From: CAZMCH01 sp964564735 | GTDB taxonomy: Bacteria > Poribacteria > DTPJ01 | Reading direction: 5' to 3' | DNA: 11,913 nucleotides | Assembly (NCBI GenBank): GCA_964564735.1 | Contig: CAZMCH010000112.1 | Coordinates: 1 to 11,913 of the forward strand | In this document: piece after piece, positions 1 through 6,225 of the stretch | Position numbering within the stretch: the stretch's first letter is position 1 | Layout of the letters: each line of letters begins with the position of its first letter | Program-made: the position numbers and the translations under genes | Notes under the pieces: generated by a model | What the model was told of the DNA's origin: nothing | Databases searched by the model: none | Seen by the model: the letters and a program-made list of their open reading frames with translations, nothing else

Positions 1-177
1 GGCGATGAGTTTATATACATACTCAAAGGTGAATTGGGACTTGATATTGAAGATAAAAATTACCTACTAAGAGAAGGCGACTCAATATATCTTGATTCAT
101 ATATTCCATCTTCATGGCGAAACATCAGTGAAATGTCTGTTCAGGCTTTGTGGATACTTAGTCCACCGGGGATATAA
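1..177 (+). CDS. C-terminal fragment of a cupin-domain protein, probably an XRE-cupin transcriptional regulator
   Basis: The reading frame is open from the first base and ends at TAA 175-177, giving 58 residues of a truncated gene. The fragment starts GDEFIYILKGELGLDIEDKN and ends with the pattern GDSIYLDS, W-R-N, ALWILSPP. This is the second half of a cupin barrel as found at the C-terminus of XRE-type helix-turn-helix regulators that use a cupin as ligand sensor. The DNA-binding half would lie left of the window, so the regulator call is an inference from the tail alone. The position before W39-R40-N41, often a His in related cupins, is Ser-Ser here, so the barrel may not bind metal at this site. 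The gene converges on the FAD-linked dehydrogenase with only 15 bases between the stops, and I see no clear terminator there. Confidence 0.72.
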   Translation, partial: GDEFIYILKGELGLDIEDKNYLLREGDSIYLDSYIPSSWRNISEMSVQALWILSPPGI

Positions 178-192
178 TACAATCATAATTTG

Positions 193-1578
193 CTATTCAT
201 CATAAAATATCTTGCCGGGGTTGAGAATATTATTAGGATCAAATAATCTTTTAATATTTTTCATAATTTGCATCTCTACTTTACCAATCTCAAGGCTTAG
301 ATATTTTGATTTTGTGTTGCCGATCCCATGTTCACCTGAAAGTGTCCCATCAAGTTCAATAACTTTTCTAAATATCTCCTCAACAGCCTTTTCTGCTCTT
401 TCGATTTCCCCAGGGATAGATGGTTCCGTAAGTATATTGACATGAATGTTTCCATCGCCTGCATGTCCGAAATTTGCAATCGTAAAGTTATATTTTTCAC
501 CAATTTCGCCTATACTCTCCAGCATTTGGGTGACTTTGCTTCTTGGCACGCATATATCCTCGTTTATTTTGCCACTGCTAATAGAATATAGAGCAGGAGA
601 TATACTACGCCTTATTTTCCAGAGAGAATCTTTTTCTTCTTCATTATTCGCTTTTTCTACCACAAAAGCATTATGAATATTACAAATATTCATTATTTTT
701 TTTGCGTCTCTTTCTGCTAATTCCTTTGAACCGTCAACCTCGATTAGCAATAAAGCCTTTGTCCCCTCTGGAACTGAAAAACCTGTATAGACATTAACCG
801 CTTTTATACATGCTTCATCAACGAACTCCAATGCTCTTGGGACAATTTTTGCAGAAATTATCGCTGATACAGTATCTCCGGCATCCTTGATACTGCTAAA
901 ATAAGCCATCAAAGTCTCTATCTTTTCTGGTGGTGGAATTAGTTTAACTGTTATCTTAGTAAAAACACCCAGTGTCCCTTCTGAACCGACAAATAGCTTG
1001 GTTAAGTCATAGCCCGTAACGCTTTTTAGCGTTTTTGATCCTGTTTTTATAATCTCTCCTGTTGGTAAAACTACCTCAAGAGACATAACATAATCTTTGG
1101 TAACGCCATATTTCATGCCCCTGAGTCCGCCTGAACATTCAGCGACAGACCCACCCATTGTAGCAAATTTATTGCTTGCTGGATCAGGAGGATAAAGCAA
1201 GCCTAGTTTTTCAACCTCATTTTGAAAATCGGATATAATAACCCCCGGCTCAACCGTTGCGGTTAGATTTGATTCGTCAATCTCAAGTATGCGATTCATT
1301 CGTGTTAAATCAAGCGCAATTCCACCATACAAAGGAACTGCACCGCCTGTTAGACCAGAGGCAGAACCTCTCGGATAAACAGGTATCCTGTTTTTATCTG
1401 CAATTTTTAATATTCCAGAAATTTCTTGCGCAGATATGGGTCTGATAACGACATCTGGAAGTGATCTTTGTTTTGTCGCATCATAAGAATTAACAACTCT
1501 ATCTATATCATCATCGGATATATTTTCGTCTCCGACTATTAACGACATTTCTCCATATATTTCTTTATTTATTGTCAT
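193..1578 (-). CDS. FAD-linked dehydrogenase of the GlcD / D-2-hydroxyacid dehydrogenase family
   Basis: A 461-residue cytoplasmic flavoenzyme, of normal length for GlcD-like (FAD_binding_4 plus FAD-oxidase_C) proteins, which oxidise 2-hydroxyacids such as glycolate or D-lactate to 2-oxoacids. The FAD (PCMH-type) domain spans about residues 39-217 and shows PRGSASGLTGGAVP (69-82), a PPDPASNKFATMGG stretch near 130-143 and GSEGTLG (198-204). The C-terminal domain contains GHAGDGNIHVN (371-381), GEHGIG (415-420) and NPGKIF near the end. H372, H379, E416 and H417 match the metal and substrate positions known in D-2-hydroxyglutarate and D-lactate dehydrogenases. The start ATG has AAGGGA just upstream. 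The gene lies 32 bases downstream of the PocR-GAF gene on the same strand, so the two are probably co-transcribed. No GlcE- or GlcF-like electron-transfer partner is visible nearby. Family is certain; substrate is not, with lactate or another short 2-hydroxyacid from deoxysugar breakdown a reasonable guess. Confidence 0.93.
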   Translation of the reverse strand: MTINKEIYGEMSLIVGDENISDDDIDRVVNSYDATKQRSLPDVVIRPISAQEISGILKIADKNRIPVYPRGSASGLTGGAVPLYGGIALDLTRMNRILEIDESNLTATVEPGVIISDFQNEVEKLGLLYPPDPASNKFATMGGSVAECSGGLRGMKYGVTKDYVMSLEVVLPTGEIIKTGSKTLKSVTGYDLTKLFVGSEGTLGVFTKITVKLIPPPEKIETLMAYFSSIKDAGDTVSAIISAKIVPRALEFVDEACIKAVNVYTGFSVPEGTKALLLIEVDGSKELAERDAKKIMNICNIHNAFVVEKANNEEEKDSLWKIRRSISPALYSISSGKINEDICVPRSKVTQMLESIGEIGEKYNFTIANFGHAGDGNIHVNILTEPSIPGEIERAEKAVEEIFRKVIELDGTLSGEHGIGNTKSKYLSLEIGKVEMQIMKNIKRLFDPNNILNPGKIFYDE

Positions 1579-1610
1579 TTTATCCCTTAGAAAATTAAAT
1601 TACAGATCTT

Positions 1611-2693
1611 TTACGCCGTTTGGATAATAAGCGAGGGCTTAATAATTTCAACAGGCTGTATAGCATCTGCAATATGTTTGGATATTAACATAAGAAAATC
1701 TATCTCGCTTTGATCCCAAGATTTCGTCTGATATGTTCGTGCATCAATAACTCCAATCAATTTACCATTCGAAATCAAAGGAACAGACAAAACAGAACGA
1801 TAAATCTTACGCTTTGAACTAGAACCTGTAACTACACGCAATGCTCTTACATCTTTAGTCGCATCTTCAATTGTAAGAACAGATTGAGTCTGTGCAACAT
1901 AACCTATTATTCCTTCACCAACTTTTATGACATGCCCTAATGCTGAATCAGGCAAACCAGCAGTAGAAAACAAAATAAGATCATTAGATTCTTGATTTAG
2001 TATATATATAGAAGAAGCATCTACCGACATTGCTAATTTTATTTTTTCTGTAACAGTATTCAATAATTCTTTCATATTCTCTTTATGCTTTAATTGATCA
2101 TAAACCTCATCTAAACATGACATATAGGACTTATATCTATTCTCAATTTTACTGATTAGGTGAGCCTTGTTAGACCATTCTATCATTGAAGGTAACATTC
2201 CAGCAAGCCAAGAAAGCTGGCGCAAAATCTGCCTTTGTTCTGCTCTGGATATATGTTTTATTGCTTTTGCCAAGTCAATTATTTCCTTTATATCTGTCTT
2301 GCTGACAATAGATATTTCAGCACATTTCTCAATAGTTATAGGAAAATCAGAACTTGGTATATACCCTCCGATAATACCAATCAATTTCTCTTCTGATACA
2401 ATAGGGATTGTGAAGCCCATTAATCCACAGTAACACGCAGACAAAGCAGGTTGATTTGACCTTCTAGAATCTTGAAATCTCGTATGATGGGAATTTTGAC
2501 ATTTGCGTAAACCATCTGGATTATTTCTTAAAAATCTGCATATTTCATGATAATTCTCGTCAAAACTTTCTATTGTATCATCTAAACTATTATTAATCCA
2601 TAGAATCTGGGCATTCAAATTTTCCAAAAGTGTTTTTTGAATACGTTGCCATCCATTATCTAATGCAAGTCTTCTTAAATCATCATCTTTCAT
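1611..2693 (-). CDS. PocR sensory domain plus GAF domain protein without a recognisable output domain
   Basis: A 360-residue soluble protein. Residues about 10-170 resemble the PocR ligand-sensing domain, named after the propanediol regulator PocR. It has the ICRFLRNNPDGLRKCQNSH pattern (C52, C65), C87/C89 in ACYCGLMGF and the following IPIV...KLIGIIGGYIP core. A helical linker runs from about 175 to 205. Residues about 205-348 form a GAF domain, with VGEGIIGYVAQT (258-269), VLTIEDA (272-278) and SVLSVPLISNGKLIGVIDA (300-318). I find no helix-turn-helix, histidine kinase, GGDEF or phosphatase domain, so the protein may act through a partner or be a sensor half of a split system. A good Shine-Dalgarno (AGAGGTGA read on the minus strand, about 2701-2708) supports the ATG. 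It heads a leftward pair with the dehydrogenase and is divergent from the kinase-pduL cluster, suggesting it senses a metabolite of that pathway. Domain calls are from motif recognition. Confidence 0.85.
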   Translation of the reverse strand: MKDDDLRRLALDNGWQRIQKTLLENLNAQILWINNSLDDTIESFDENYHEICRFLRNNPDGLRKCQNSHHTRFQDSRRSNQPALSACYCGLMGFTIPIVSEEKLIGIIGGYIPSSDFPITIEKCAEISIVSKTDIKEIIDLAKAIKHISRAEQRQILRQLSWLAGMLPSMIEWSNKAHLISKIENRYKSYMSCLDEVYDQLKHKENMKELLNTVTEKIKLAMSVDASSIYILNQESNDLILFSTAGLPDSALGHVIKVGEGIIGYVAQTQSVLTIEDATKDVRALRVVTGSSSKRKIYRSVLSVPLISNGKLIGVIDARTYQTKSWDQSEIDFLMLISKHIADAIQPVEIIKPSLIIQTA

Positions 2694-2828
2694 TTTGTTT
2701 TCACCTCTTTATTTATACTGAGTATTGCATAATAACATATTTTTTTCAATAGAAATATTGTAGGATATAGCTATATAATGATTTATAGCAAAACCCTATA
2801 AAAAAATACTTGAAAAAATAATACTCAA

Positions 2829-2873
2829 GTGTTAATATAACGTATTTAGATTTCTTTTACATGATATTAACAC
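2829..2873. repeat. Inverted repeat GTGTTAATAT / ATATTAACAC, candidate operator half-sites
   Basis: The two 10-base arms are perfect reverse complements at 2829-2838 and 2864-2873, with a 25-base spacer. A third, one-mismatch copy in the first orientation (GTGTTATTAT) follows at 2902-2911. Centre-to-centre distances are 35 and 38 bases, near three and a half helical turns. The spacer is long and AT-rich, so a binding-site array is more plausible than an RNA hairpin. Confidence 0.5.
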
Positions 2874-2914
2874 ATTTTTGATTTGCGTTATTTGTAGGAA
2901 AGTGTTATTATATC

Positions 2915-2926
2915 GCTAATATTAGC
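2915..2926. repeat. Perfect 12-base palindrome GCTAATATTAGC, candidate operator
   Basis: The sequence is identical to its own reverse complement. It sits just downstream of the proposed -10 element and about 40 bases upstream of the kinase start codon, a usual place for a repressor site. Some chance palindromes are expected in DNA this AT-rich, but the GC ends and the position make this one notable. Confidence 0.42.
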
Positions 2927-2968
2927 ATGATAATATAGTTTTTATTTATTTTATGAGGTGGATGTTTG

Positions 2969-3901
2969 ATGGACGTATTATGTTTAGGAATATTTGTTGC
3001 CGATGTTGTCGCCAAGCCTATCGAAAAAATGCCTGATAAAGGCAAATTAGTCTTAGTAGATACATTAGAATTACATACAGGCGGTTGTGCAAGCAATACT
3101 GGTTATGCCCTAAGCAAACTTGGCATATCTACTGGGCTAATGGGAAAAGTCGGAACAGATGGTTTTGGTGATTTCTTTGTGAACTATATGAGTGATGCAG
3201 GGCTTGATATTAGAGGGATTAAACGAACATCAACATCAAATACATCTGCCACAATGGTTATGGTTTCTTCTGATGGTGAAAGGACTTTTTTTCATTATTT
3301 GGGTGCAAATGCTGAATTGTCCTATGAAGACATAGATTTTGATATTATTAAAGATGCCAAAATACTCCATATAGCAGGGACTTTCCTTATGCCTGCTTTT
3401 GATGGCGAGGCATCAGCAAAGGTTCTTAAAAAAGCGCAGGAATTAGGGATTAAAACTTCGCTTGATACCGCATGGGATTCAAAGGGAAATTGGATGCGGA
3501 TTATAGAGCCGTGCCTTCAATATCTTGATATTTTTATGCCAAGTATTGAGGAGGCAAGAATGATAACGGGCAAGCAAGAACCAAAAGATATTGCGGAAGC
3601 TCTATTATCCTATGGAATCAAAATAGTTTCACTAAAGATGGGAGAAAACGGTAGTTATACACGAACTCATGATTGGGAATTACATTTGCCTATATATAAA
3701 GTTGAGTCTGTTGATGCTACTGGTGCAGGTGATGCTTATGCAGCAGGTTTTCTTGCGGGTGTTGCAAAAGGTTGGGATTATAAAGATTGCGCAAAATTTG
3801 GAAATGCTGTTGGTGCTTGTTGTGTTACTGCCATTGGTGCAACTGCAGGTATCAGGAGTATGAAAGAAACATTAGATTTTATGGCTAAATTCGAAAATTA
3901 G
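2969..3901 (+). CDS. PfkB/ribokinase-family sugar kinase
   Basis: A 310-residue cytoplasmic kinase of typical length for the ribokinase/PfkB family, which uses ATP to phosphorylate a hydroxyl of a sugar, sugar phosphate or nucleoside. It has the N-terminal signature GGCASNTGYALSKLG (38-52) with the following GKVGTDGFG, and the C-terminal signature DATGAGDAYAAGFLAG (249-264), in which D255 of GAGD is the expected catalytic base and G252-A-G254 the anion hole. KMGENGSY near 223-230 is the usual strand before the ATP site. The ATG at 2969 is preferred over the in-frame TTG one codon upstream because GAGGTGG at 2955-2961 is placed ideally for it. It is first in the rightward cluster and ends 18 bases before pduL, implying co-transcription. 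Substrate cannot be read from sequence; a ketose or deoxyketose such as fuculose or rhamnulose is possible from context. Confidence 0.93.
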   Translation: MDVLCLGIFVADVVAKPIEKMPDKGKLVLVDTLELHTGGCASNTGYALSKLGISTGLMGKVGTDGFGDFFVNYMSDAGLDIRGIKRTSTSNTSATMVMVSSDGERTFFHYLGANAELSYEDIDFDIIKDAKILHIAGTFLMPAFDGEASAKVLKKAQELGIKTSLDTAWDSKGNWMRIIEPCLQYLDIFMPSIEEARMITGKQEPKDIAEALLSYGIKIVSLKMGENGSYTRTHDWELHLPIYKVESVDATGAGDAYAAGFLAGVAKGWDYKDCAKFGNAVGACCVTAIGATAGIRSMKETLDFMAKFEN

Positions 3902-3919
3902 ATAAGTTGTTTATGATAT

Positions 3920-4603
3920 ATGAATTATAATAGCTTAATTGATTCAATTACAAAGAGGATAATGGACGAACTGGCTCAGGTCAATAAGGCAGAATGGGGA
4001 AATTTTGCTCAAATGCAGGCAGAGCAAAAAGGAAATCTGATCCCTGTTGGCATTTCTGCAAGGCATGTTCATATCACTCGTGAATTATTTGAGCAATTAT
4101 ATGGTCAAGGCAAAGAATTAACTATTTATACAGAGTTATATCAGCCGGGAGAATTCGCAGCTGCTGAGGTGCTAACTCTTGTTGGACCAAGACTAAGAGC
4201 TATACAGGATGTTCGTATTCTAGGACCTTTTAGAGAATATACCCAAGTTGAGCTATCTCGCACTGACGGTATAGCACTTGGCATAGATCCGCCAGTTAGA
4301 AAATCTGGTGATCTAAAGAATTCAGAACCAATTGTATTAGTAGGACCTGTTGGATCGGTTTTTTTAAAAGAAGGCGCAATTTGTGCTAATCGTCATATAC
4401 ACATGGGAAATGATGATGCCAAGAGGTTTGGTGTTAGTGATAATCAAATTGTAAAGGTTAGGTTTCCGGGAATTAGGGCTATTACTTTTGAGAACGTTCA
4501 GATCAGAATTGGTGAAAAATACCTTCTGCACATGCACTTAGACACGGATGATGCTAATGCTGGGGGCATAAGGTGTGGTGATTCCGCCGAATTAGTGATA
4601 TAA
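3920..4603 (+). CDS. pduL: PduL-type phosphate acyltransferase with N-terminal microcompartment-targeting helix
   Basis: A 227-residue enzyme of the PduL family, which interconverts acyl-CoA and acyl phosphate and recycles CoA inside metabolosomes. The first half shows VGISARHVHIT with H49 and H51; E111 lies in VELSRTD, followed by LGIDPPVRKSGDL. The second half has ANRHIHM with H159 and H161, then LLHMHLDTDDANAG with H204/H206. These are the His and Glu residues expected to hold the two active-site metals. Residues about 2-20 form an amphipathic helix with hydrophobics at L6, I7, I10, I14 and L18. It closely resembles the encapsulation peptide of propanediol-type PduL and is followed by a polar linker to about residue 40. 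The start has only a weak ribosome site and lies 18 bases after the kinase stop, so translational coupling is likely. The family is clear; location in a microcompartment is inferred from the helix. Confidence 0.94.
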   Translation: MNYNSLIDSITKRIMDELAQVNKAEWGNFAQMQAEQKGNLIPVGISARHVHITRELFEQLYGQGKELTIYTELYQPGEFAAAEVLTLVGPRLRAIQDVRILGPFREYTQVELSRTDGIALGIDPPVRKSGDLKNSEPIVLVGPVGSVFLKEGAICANRHIHMGNDDAKRFGVSDNQIVKVRFPGIRAITFENVQIRIGEKYLLHMHLDTDDANAGGIRCGDSAELVI

Positions 4604-4749
4604 TTTCAGAAATATCTATAGATCATACGCACTATATAATAGAATTAAACATTAACGAAGATTTATGAGCATGTTTTTGCGATCTATAAATCTTTTTCAT
4701 TCCCCTGTTTTTTTCTATCAGTGCAAAAGATCGATCAGGAGGGAATAAC
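4604..4749 (+). promoter_or_regulatory. Leader region with possible promoter before the radical SAM gene
   Basis: This 146-base gap is the only sizeable break inside the rightward cluster. It contains a perfect TATAAT at 4635-4640, but I see no convincing -35 at 16-18 bases upstream. A terminator-like hairpin follows at 4658-4697. A very strong Shine-Dalgarno, AGGAGGG at 4737-4743, precedes the ATG at 4750. The region could hold an internal promoter, a weak terminator for the kinase-pduL transcript, or both. Confidence 0.4.
4658..4697 (+). terminator. Terminator-like hairpin between pduL and the radical SAM gene
   Basis: AAGATTTAT (4658-4666) pairs perfectly with ATAAATCTT (4686-4694), and the second arm runs into TTTTT (4693-4697). 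The 19-base loop can form a further 3-base GCA/TGC stem. The nine-base stem is AT-rich and so weaker than a classical rho-independent terminator. It lies 55 bases after the pduL stop and 53 bases before the next start, which suits partial termination or attenuation. Confidence 0.45.
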
Positions 4750-6216
4750 ATGGAGATTGCAAGGGGAATCAAAAGTTTTGGTTATAGGCATGTTGCGGAA
4801 GCAATATTTAATTATGTTGCTGATGCCTCAGATGATAATATAATTAGAGTATTGAAGTTTGCCCAAAAAATACCTATGATAAATCCAGATAATAGTGTCG
4901 CTACGGGGGTTCGATATATTACCGATGCCTTTGAAAAACATCATCCTGCATTAAATGTTGCAAAAAGAATTCTCAATCAAACTCATCCAAACGTTAGAAA
5001 GAAAATAATTGAAAACTGGGTTGTCAATGGTCTTCTGGTTGGAACTAATAAAAGGGATGAATATAAGCGAAAACATGGTATTCATGTTCCTGCGTTGCTT
5101 GTTATTAGTCCTACTATGCAATGCAACCTAAATTGTTATGGTTGCTATGCTGGTGAGTATTCTCAGGCTCATCGTGGTCTATCATTTGAATTAATAGATC
5201 GTATAATTAATGAAGCAAAAGAGATGGGAATACACTTTATAGTCATAACAGGCGGGGAAGCATTTGTCCGTAAAGATTTGCTTCAAATTTATGAGAAACA
5301 CAATGACGTTGGATTTCAAATTTATACAAACGGTAGCCTTTTAAATGAAGAAACTGTCGCAAAACTTGCCGAACTTGGCAATGTTATGCCTTGTATAAGC
5401 GTTGAAGGTTTCGAAAAAGAAACTGACGAAAGGCGTGGAAAAGGTCATTTTACAAAGATTATGGGCGCGATGGAAAGACTTAATAGCGCTGGCGTTTTAT
5501 TTGGTTTTTCTGCAACATCGACACGTCATAATACAGATGTAATTCTAAGTGATGATTTTATCGATTTAATGATAGAAAAAGGCGCAATATTAGGATGGTA
5601 TTTTACTTACATACCGATTGGGAGAGAACCTGATACCAACTTAATGCAGACCCCAGAGCAGAGAGATTACCAGAGAGACAGAATCAGCGAGATTAGAAAC
5701 AACAAATCAATACTGCTTGCAGATTTCTGGAATGATGGTTGGTTGACAAACGGATGTATAGCGGCTGGTGAAAGATATTTGCATATTAACGCCAATGGTG
5801 ACGCAGAACCATGCGTTTTTGCTCATTTTGCTATGGATAATATAAAAGAAAAATCGCTTGCAGAAGTCTTGGATTCACCATTATTCAAAAAGATAAGATC
5901 AATGCGACCATATTGCCATAATCCTAACCGTCCATGTATGTTAATTGATGTCCCAGAAGTATCACGTAAAGCTTTTAATACACCGGGCGTATATGCCACG
6001 CATCCGGGAGCAGAAACGTTGTTTAATGAACTTGCACCTGATATTGACAAATATTCTGCTGAATATGCTAAACTTGCAGATGAAGCATTAAAGATTCATC
6101 CTCATAAACCTGTAACTAAAACAAAATATTGTACAAAGGATGATACCGTTAAGAAATCTGGTATAATACGCAGAAGCCTAAGTAGAAAATCAAGAGTTAC
6201 AATCAGCGGAGATTAA
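4750..6216 (+). CDS. Radical SAM protein with SPASM-like C-terminal cysteine region, function unknown
   Basis: A 488-residue protein. An N-terminal helical region (about 1-115) precedes the radical SAM core. The core has the 4Fe-4S motif CNLNCYGC (C125, C129, C132) followed by AGEYS, TGGE at 167-170 for SAM binding, and ISVEGFEKETDERRGKG (216-232). The C-terminal part has GCIAAGERYLHINANGDAEPCVF (C336, C355) and PYCHNPNRPCM (C389, C396), resembling a SPASM-type auxiliary-cluster region. It matches, from memory, a widespread uncharacterised COG0535-like family of about 470 residues with the same N-terminal region. It does not look like a glycyl-radical-enzyme activase. A basic, low-complexity tail (about 450-488) is extra. 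The start is fixed by a near-perfect ribosome site. It is 9 bases upstream of the flavoprotein gene, so the two are co-transcribed. The substrate is unknown; no small precursor peptide is visible nearby. Confidence 0.88.
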   Translation: MEIARGIKSFGYRHVAEAIFNYVADASDDNIIRVLKFAQKIPMINPDNSVATGVRYITDAFEKHHPALNVAKRILNQTHPNVRKKIIENWVVNGLLVGTNKRDEYKRKHGIHVPALLVISPTMQCNLNCYGCYAGEYSQAHRGLSFELIDRIINEAKEMGIHFIVITGGEAFVRKDLLQIYEKHNDVGFQIYTNGSLLNEETVAKLAELGNVMPCISVEGFEKETDERRGKGHFTKIMGAMERLNSAGVLFGFSATSTRHNTDVILSDDFIDLMIEKGAILGWYFTYIPIGREPDTNLMQTPEQRDYQRDRISEIRNNKSILLADFWNDGWLTNGCIAAGERYLHINANGDAEPCVFAHFAMDNIKEKSLAEVLDSPLFKKIRSMRPYCHNPNRPCMLIDVPEVSRKAFNTPGVYATHPGAETLFNELAPDIDKYSAEYAKLADEALKIHPHKPVTKTKYCTKDDTVKKSGIIRRSLSRKSRVTISGD

Positions 6217-6225
6217 ATTTAGCAG

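Larger units (their letters stand above)
2694..2968. promoter_or_regulatory. Divergent intergenic control region with clustered inverted repeats
   Basis: This 275-base, very AT-rich stretch separates the leftward PocR-GAF gene from the rightward kinase gene and must hold both promoters. It contains GCTATA/TATAGC arms (2770-2775, 2784-2789), ACTTGA/TCAAGT arms (2808-2813, 2825-2830), a 10-base inverted pair GTGTTAATAT (2829-2838) and ATATTAACAC (2864-2873), a near-copy GTGTTATTAT (2902-2911), and a perfect 12-base palindrome at 2915-2926. A possible rightward promoter is TTGCGT (2883-2888), a 17-base spacer and TATTAT (2906-2911). Its -10 lies in the GTGTTATTAT copy, as expected for an operator-covered promoter. 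The repeats are seen directly; regulator binding is inferred. Confidence 0.6.

Noticed and set aside
160..225. Repeated CCGGGG words near the convergent gene ends as a terminator
   Set aside because: The two copies are in direct, not inverted, orientation and cannot pair with each other.
212..676. Plus-strand open frames opposite the FAD-linked dehydrogenase
   Set aside because: They are antisense to a gene with strong FAD and metal-binding motifs and resemble no protein family.
2966..2968. TTG start for the PfkB kinase
   Set aside because: The next codon is ATG at 2969 with an ideally spaced GAGGTGG, so the ATG is the better start.
4604..4749. Riboswitch (cobalamin or other) in the leader of the radical SAM gene
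   Set aside because: The region is short and AT-rich, and I recognise no conserved riboswitch core; only one weak hairpin is supported.
4750..6216. Radical SAM protein as a glycyl-radical-enzyme activase of a GRM-type microcompartment
   Set aside because: Activases are shorter, carry the cluster motif near the N-terminus and accompany a glycyl radical enzyme. Here the motif is at residue 125, the C-terminus is SPASM-like, and no glycyl radical enzyme is present.
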